NCBI GenBank assembly: GCA_030150795.1
Contig: JASLFF010000713.1
Coordinates: 1 to 8,659, forward strand
Reading direction: 5' to 3'
Length of the DNA stretch: 8,659 bases
Source of the DNA: Terriglobales bacterium
Lineage (GTDB): Bacteria; Acidobacteriota; Terriglobia; Terriglobales; Gp1-AA117
Position 1 is the first letter of the stretch. Each line of letters begins with the position of its first letter. The position numbers were made by a program, and so were the translations under genes. Shown here one piece after another: positions 6,853-8,659 of the stretch. A model generated the notes under the pieces. That model saw nothing but the letters and a program-made list of their open reading frames with translations. It did no database searches and had not been told where the DNA came from.

Positions 6853-7917
6853 ATGCGGGTCGCGGTAAAGACCGCGCTTGAGTCGTTGCTGAGGTCGGTC
6901 GATTTCCTGAAGCTGTTCTCGCCCGCACCTGATGGACAGATCAGCTGGGATGAGTTCAGGAATAAACTGCAGGCCTTTTATATGTTTGAGTACGTGGATT
7001 CGGTGCTCAATCTTTCCGCCGACCCTGACTTTCCCCTTCTGAATCTCATCGATCAGGCAGCCGAACTAGGACCTTACTTTCGCGTCTGGACTGCTGAAGG
7101 GTTGGGACACTATTACACGGAGCTTGCTCTGGCACGCGGCGGCTTTCCGTTCGCCTTGCTGGATGCAAAAAATCTGATTGCGGCGCCCTCGGCGAGCCTT
7201 GTTCCCTTGCACACCGGCATGGGATTGTCGCTGGCACAAGCGGTGCTCAATGCGATGGACCGCGCGGATCTAGCCCACTATTCGGGCTGGCTTGAGACCT
7301 TTTGGCAGCTCTGCCGCGGCAACTCCCGCGCCGGGTATGCGGCAATCCCTTTTGAGGCCCTTGGACTCGTTGCTTGCAATCTTCATCCCCAACTCGTCGC
7401 AAGTATCGATCAGTACCTGCTGCGGACAAACACCGATCTGCTAGCTTATTTCTGGCATGGAATAGGCCGCGCCATCTATTTTGCTCCAACCAATTTCCTG
7501 CCGTTCCGCAGTGCTCCCTGGCAGGGCCTGAAAAGATGCCAGGAGGAACCTCCGCACGTTTTGGGAAGGTGCAATGCCGTGGCTGGTTTTGCCTGGGCCT
7601 TGACTCTGGTGAACATAAGACAACCGGAAATAATGGCGACTTTTCTCAGACATCACGAACAACAAATCTCGGAAAACGACTCTTTCAGGAACGGAGTGTG
7701 CTCAGCGCTGGCAATCTGGCATGATTCGGCGCCGGACGACCCGTATCTGAAGGCATTTCACCACTATGCGCCGGCCGCTCATCTCGCTCCTGCCTGGCAT
7801 CGCCTGATCAGGCCGTGCTGTGACTGGGTCTCACGGAATTACTCGTCTCTAAGTGCGCGAAGGCAATCGAGCGAGCTGTTTCGATATCGGGAATTTGCTC
7901 ATTTTGCCGGCTTATAG
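6853..7917 (+). CDS. DUF1702-like protein B (354 aa from the ATG; real start probably upstream)
   Basis: Tandem paralogue of the preceding gene, with the same ordered motifs: DEFRNKLQ, EGLG (82-85), HTGMGLSLA (120-128), RGNSRAGY, FEALGLV, YFWHGIGRAIYFAP (199 onward; H202), AGFAWALTLVNIRQPEI, and a C-terminal DSAPDDPYLKAF. The ATG at 6853 has no ribosome binding site. The frame is open from just after the previous stop (6745), and the codons before the ATG read ELFRPRAVPF. These align at nearly equal spacing (51 versus 50 residues to the RNKL motif) with DLFNPQTWTPVN of paralogue A. The true start is therefore probably upstream, with ATT 6763 the best candidate (384 residues). It lacks the long N-terminal extension of A. 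Resemblance to DUF1702 (enediyne-cluster proteins) is by motif memory. It is probably soluble and co-transcribed with A. Confidence 0.85.
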   Translation: MRVAVKTALESLLRSVDFLKLFSPAPDGQISWDEFRNKLQAFYMFEYVDSVLNLSADPDFPLLNLIDQAAELGPYFRVWTAEGLGHYYTELALARGGFPFALLDAKNLIAAPSASLVPLHTGMGLSLAQAVLNAMDRADLAHYSGWLETFWQLCRGNSRAGYAAIPFEALGLVACNLHPQLVASIDQYLLRTNTDLLAYFWHGIGRAIYFAPTNFLPFRSAPWQGLKRCQEEPPHVLGRCNAVAGFAWALTLVNIRQPEIMATFLRHHEQQISENDSFRNGVCSALAIWHDSAPDDPYLKAFHHYAPAAHLAPAWHRLIRPCCDWVSRNYSSLSARRQSSELFRYREFAHFAGL

Positions 7918-8160
7918 CCGCCCGGAAGCTGGTTTGCCTGTTTCGCAATTTCCCTGCCCGCTCTTGTCTACATTTTGACTTCTGCCGGGGACCGGCCAGC
8001 GTGTTCTGTGTCCGCCGGGAGTAATTAAGGTCCGCAGAATCGTGACGGCGACAGTTTTCAGTGCGCAGCAAGTTATCGGAAATTTCAGATCCAATATTTG
8101 CAAACCCATCACCCCCTGCGGGCAAAGATCCAGGCCATCGGCAGCTTAAAGGCAAGTGGA

Positions 8161-8659
8161 ATGGCAATCGCAAACCAGAATGTAATCGGCAATTCGGAGA
8201 CGATGACTCAGGCACTATCGCCTGATCTGGAGGAAGGCATCCGGGTGCTTCCCACCGTGCAGGAGTACCTGGAGCGCGGATTTGCGCTGAACCGCTGGTG
8301 GTCCCAACAGCAATATCCAACCCAGGCAGACCCCCAGGATTTCGGTCCGCCGGAAAGCGAACGTTTTCCTCTGGTCCGGAGCTTCAATCGTCCCAACCGC
8401 AGCTATGGCTTCTATGGCAAGGTCCCTTTTCGAGGGACGATGATGCCGGTCATGGGCAATGTGCAGGAAATGTTTTATGACCGGTTGCCGGCTTCCCTCA
8501 GCCGCGACCGGGCGCAGGCGCACGTCATGCAAGATCAGTTGCGCGAATTTGTCATGAAATACTTTATGCGCGTCAGCTCTTTTCGGGAGCCGGAAGCCTT
8601 CGTGGATGCCGCTACCCCCGTCCCGCCGCCGGCCTTGTCCAGATTGAGCTGGTGCCCTC
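8161..8659 (+). CDS. Unrecognised protein, N-terminal 166 residues, cut by the right edge
   Basis: An open frame runs from ATG 8161 to the window end without a stop. AAAGG at 8148-8152 gives a modest ribosome binding site 8 bases upstream. The frame is open back to 8029, but no ATG or GTG occurs there, only TTG 8098 without a binding site. The visible part is protein-like, with aromatic- and Arg-rich segments: LPTVQEYLERGFALNRWW (about 38-55), PNRSYGFYGKVPFRG (80-94) and QLREFVMKYFMRVSSFREPE (122 onward). It does not resemble the upstream paralogues by eye. No signal peptide or membrane segment is seen. It follows a 243-base gap (7918-8160) in which I find no gene, convincing promoter or terminator. 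Its conserved-looking segments and same orientation suggest membership of the same locus. Function unknown. Confidence 0.82.
   Translation, partial: MAIANQNVIGNSETMTQALSPDLEEGIRVLPTVQEYLERGFALNRWWSQQQYPTQADPQDFGPPESERFPLVRSFNRPNRSYGFYGKVPFRGTMMPVMGNVQEMFYDRLPASLSRDRAQAHVMQDQLREFVMKYFMRVSSFREPEAFVDAATPVPPPALSRLSWCP

Noticed and set aside
6764..6865. Short TTG-initiated frame of about 33 codons after the AGAGGAG site
   Set aside because: It is in another frame from the paralogue-supported extension and ends inside the next gene. Its peptide has no cue of function.
7975..7996. TTGACT and a small GCCGG-GGA-CCGGC stem in the 7918-8160 gap
   Set aside because: There is no -10 box at suitable spacing, and a five-pair stem with a three-base loop and no T-run is too weak to call a terminator.
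7808..8320. Minus-strand 170-codon frame covering the 7918-8160 gap
   Set aside because: It overlaps coding sequence on both sides and its translation is Arg/Ser/Pro-rich and low in structure. No ribosome binding site or homology cue supports it.

Overview
The window is a densely coding bacterial segment of roughly 55-58% GC by hand count, with all genes on the + strand. It holds seven coding regions; the first and last are cut by the window edges. I see no rRNA, tRNA, CRISPR, transposase or phage gene. No housekeeping gene fixes the taxonomy. Moderate GC and large uncharacterised paralogous proteins would suit an Acidobacteriota-, Myxococcota- or similar environmental genome, but this is a weak guess.

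Left block (3-4620): three tandem genes share a modular protein family I cannot name. The first and third carry an N-terminal module with a near-identical stretch around EDKKYLRVY, followed by a helical module and a C-terminal beta-rich module. The second gene lacks the N-terminal module. It is fused instead to a ~460-residue domain containing two copies of a glycine-rich repeat (GxGRT ... FxGxxG) that recalls allene-oxide-cyclase/dirigent-type barrels. The fusion joint has an in-frame ATG behind a good Shine-Dalgarno sequence, so it looks like two genes joined by loss of a stop codon, or one gene with an internal start.

The 232-base gap at 4621-4852 holds a strong hairpin. It separates the left block from the right block.

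Right block (4853-8659): a 182-residue protein with repeated NPxxWxNP motifs is followed by two tandem paralogues of 439 and about 354-384 residues. Their motifs (EGLG, HxGxGLSxA, WHGxGRAxYF) recall the DUF1702 family found in enediyne-type biosynthetic clusters. The small protein shares its NPxxW region with the N-terminus of the first DUF1702-like protein. A further unrecognised gene starts at 8161 and runs off the edge.

Taken together this looks like an uncharacterised operon-like locus built by repeated duplication and domain shuffling. None of the proteins shows a clear signal peptide, transmembrane segment or familiar catalytic motif, so they are probably cytoplasmic. A link to specialised metabolism rests only on the DUF1702-like resemblance and is inference.
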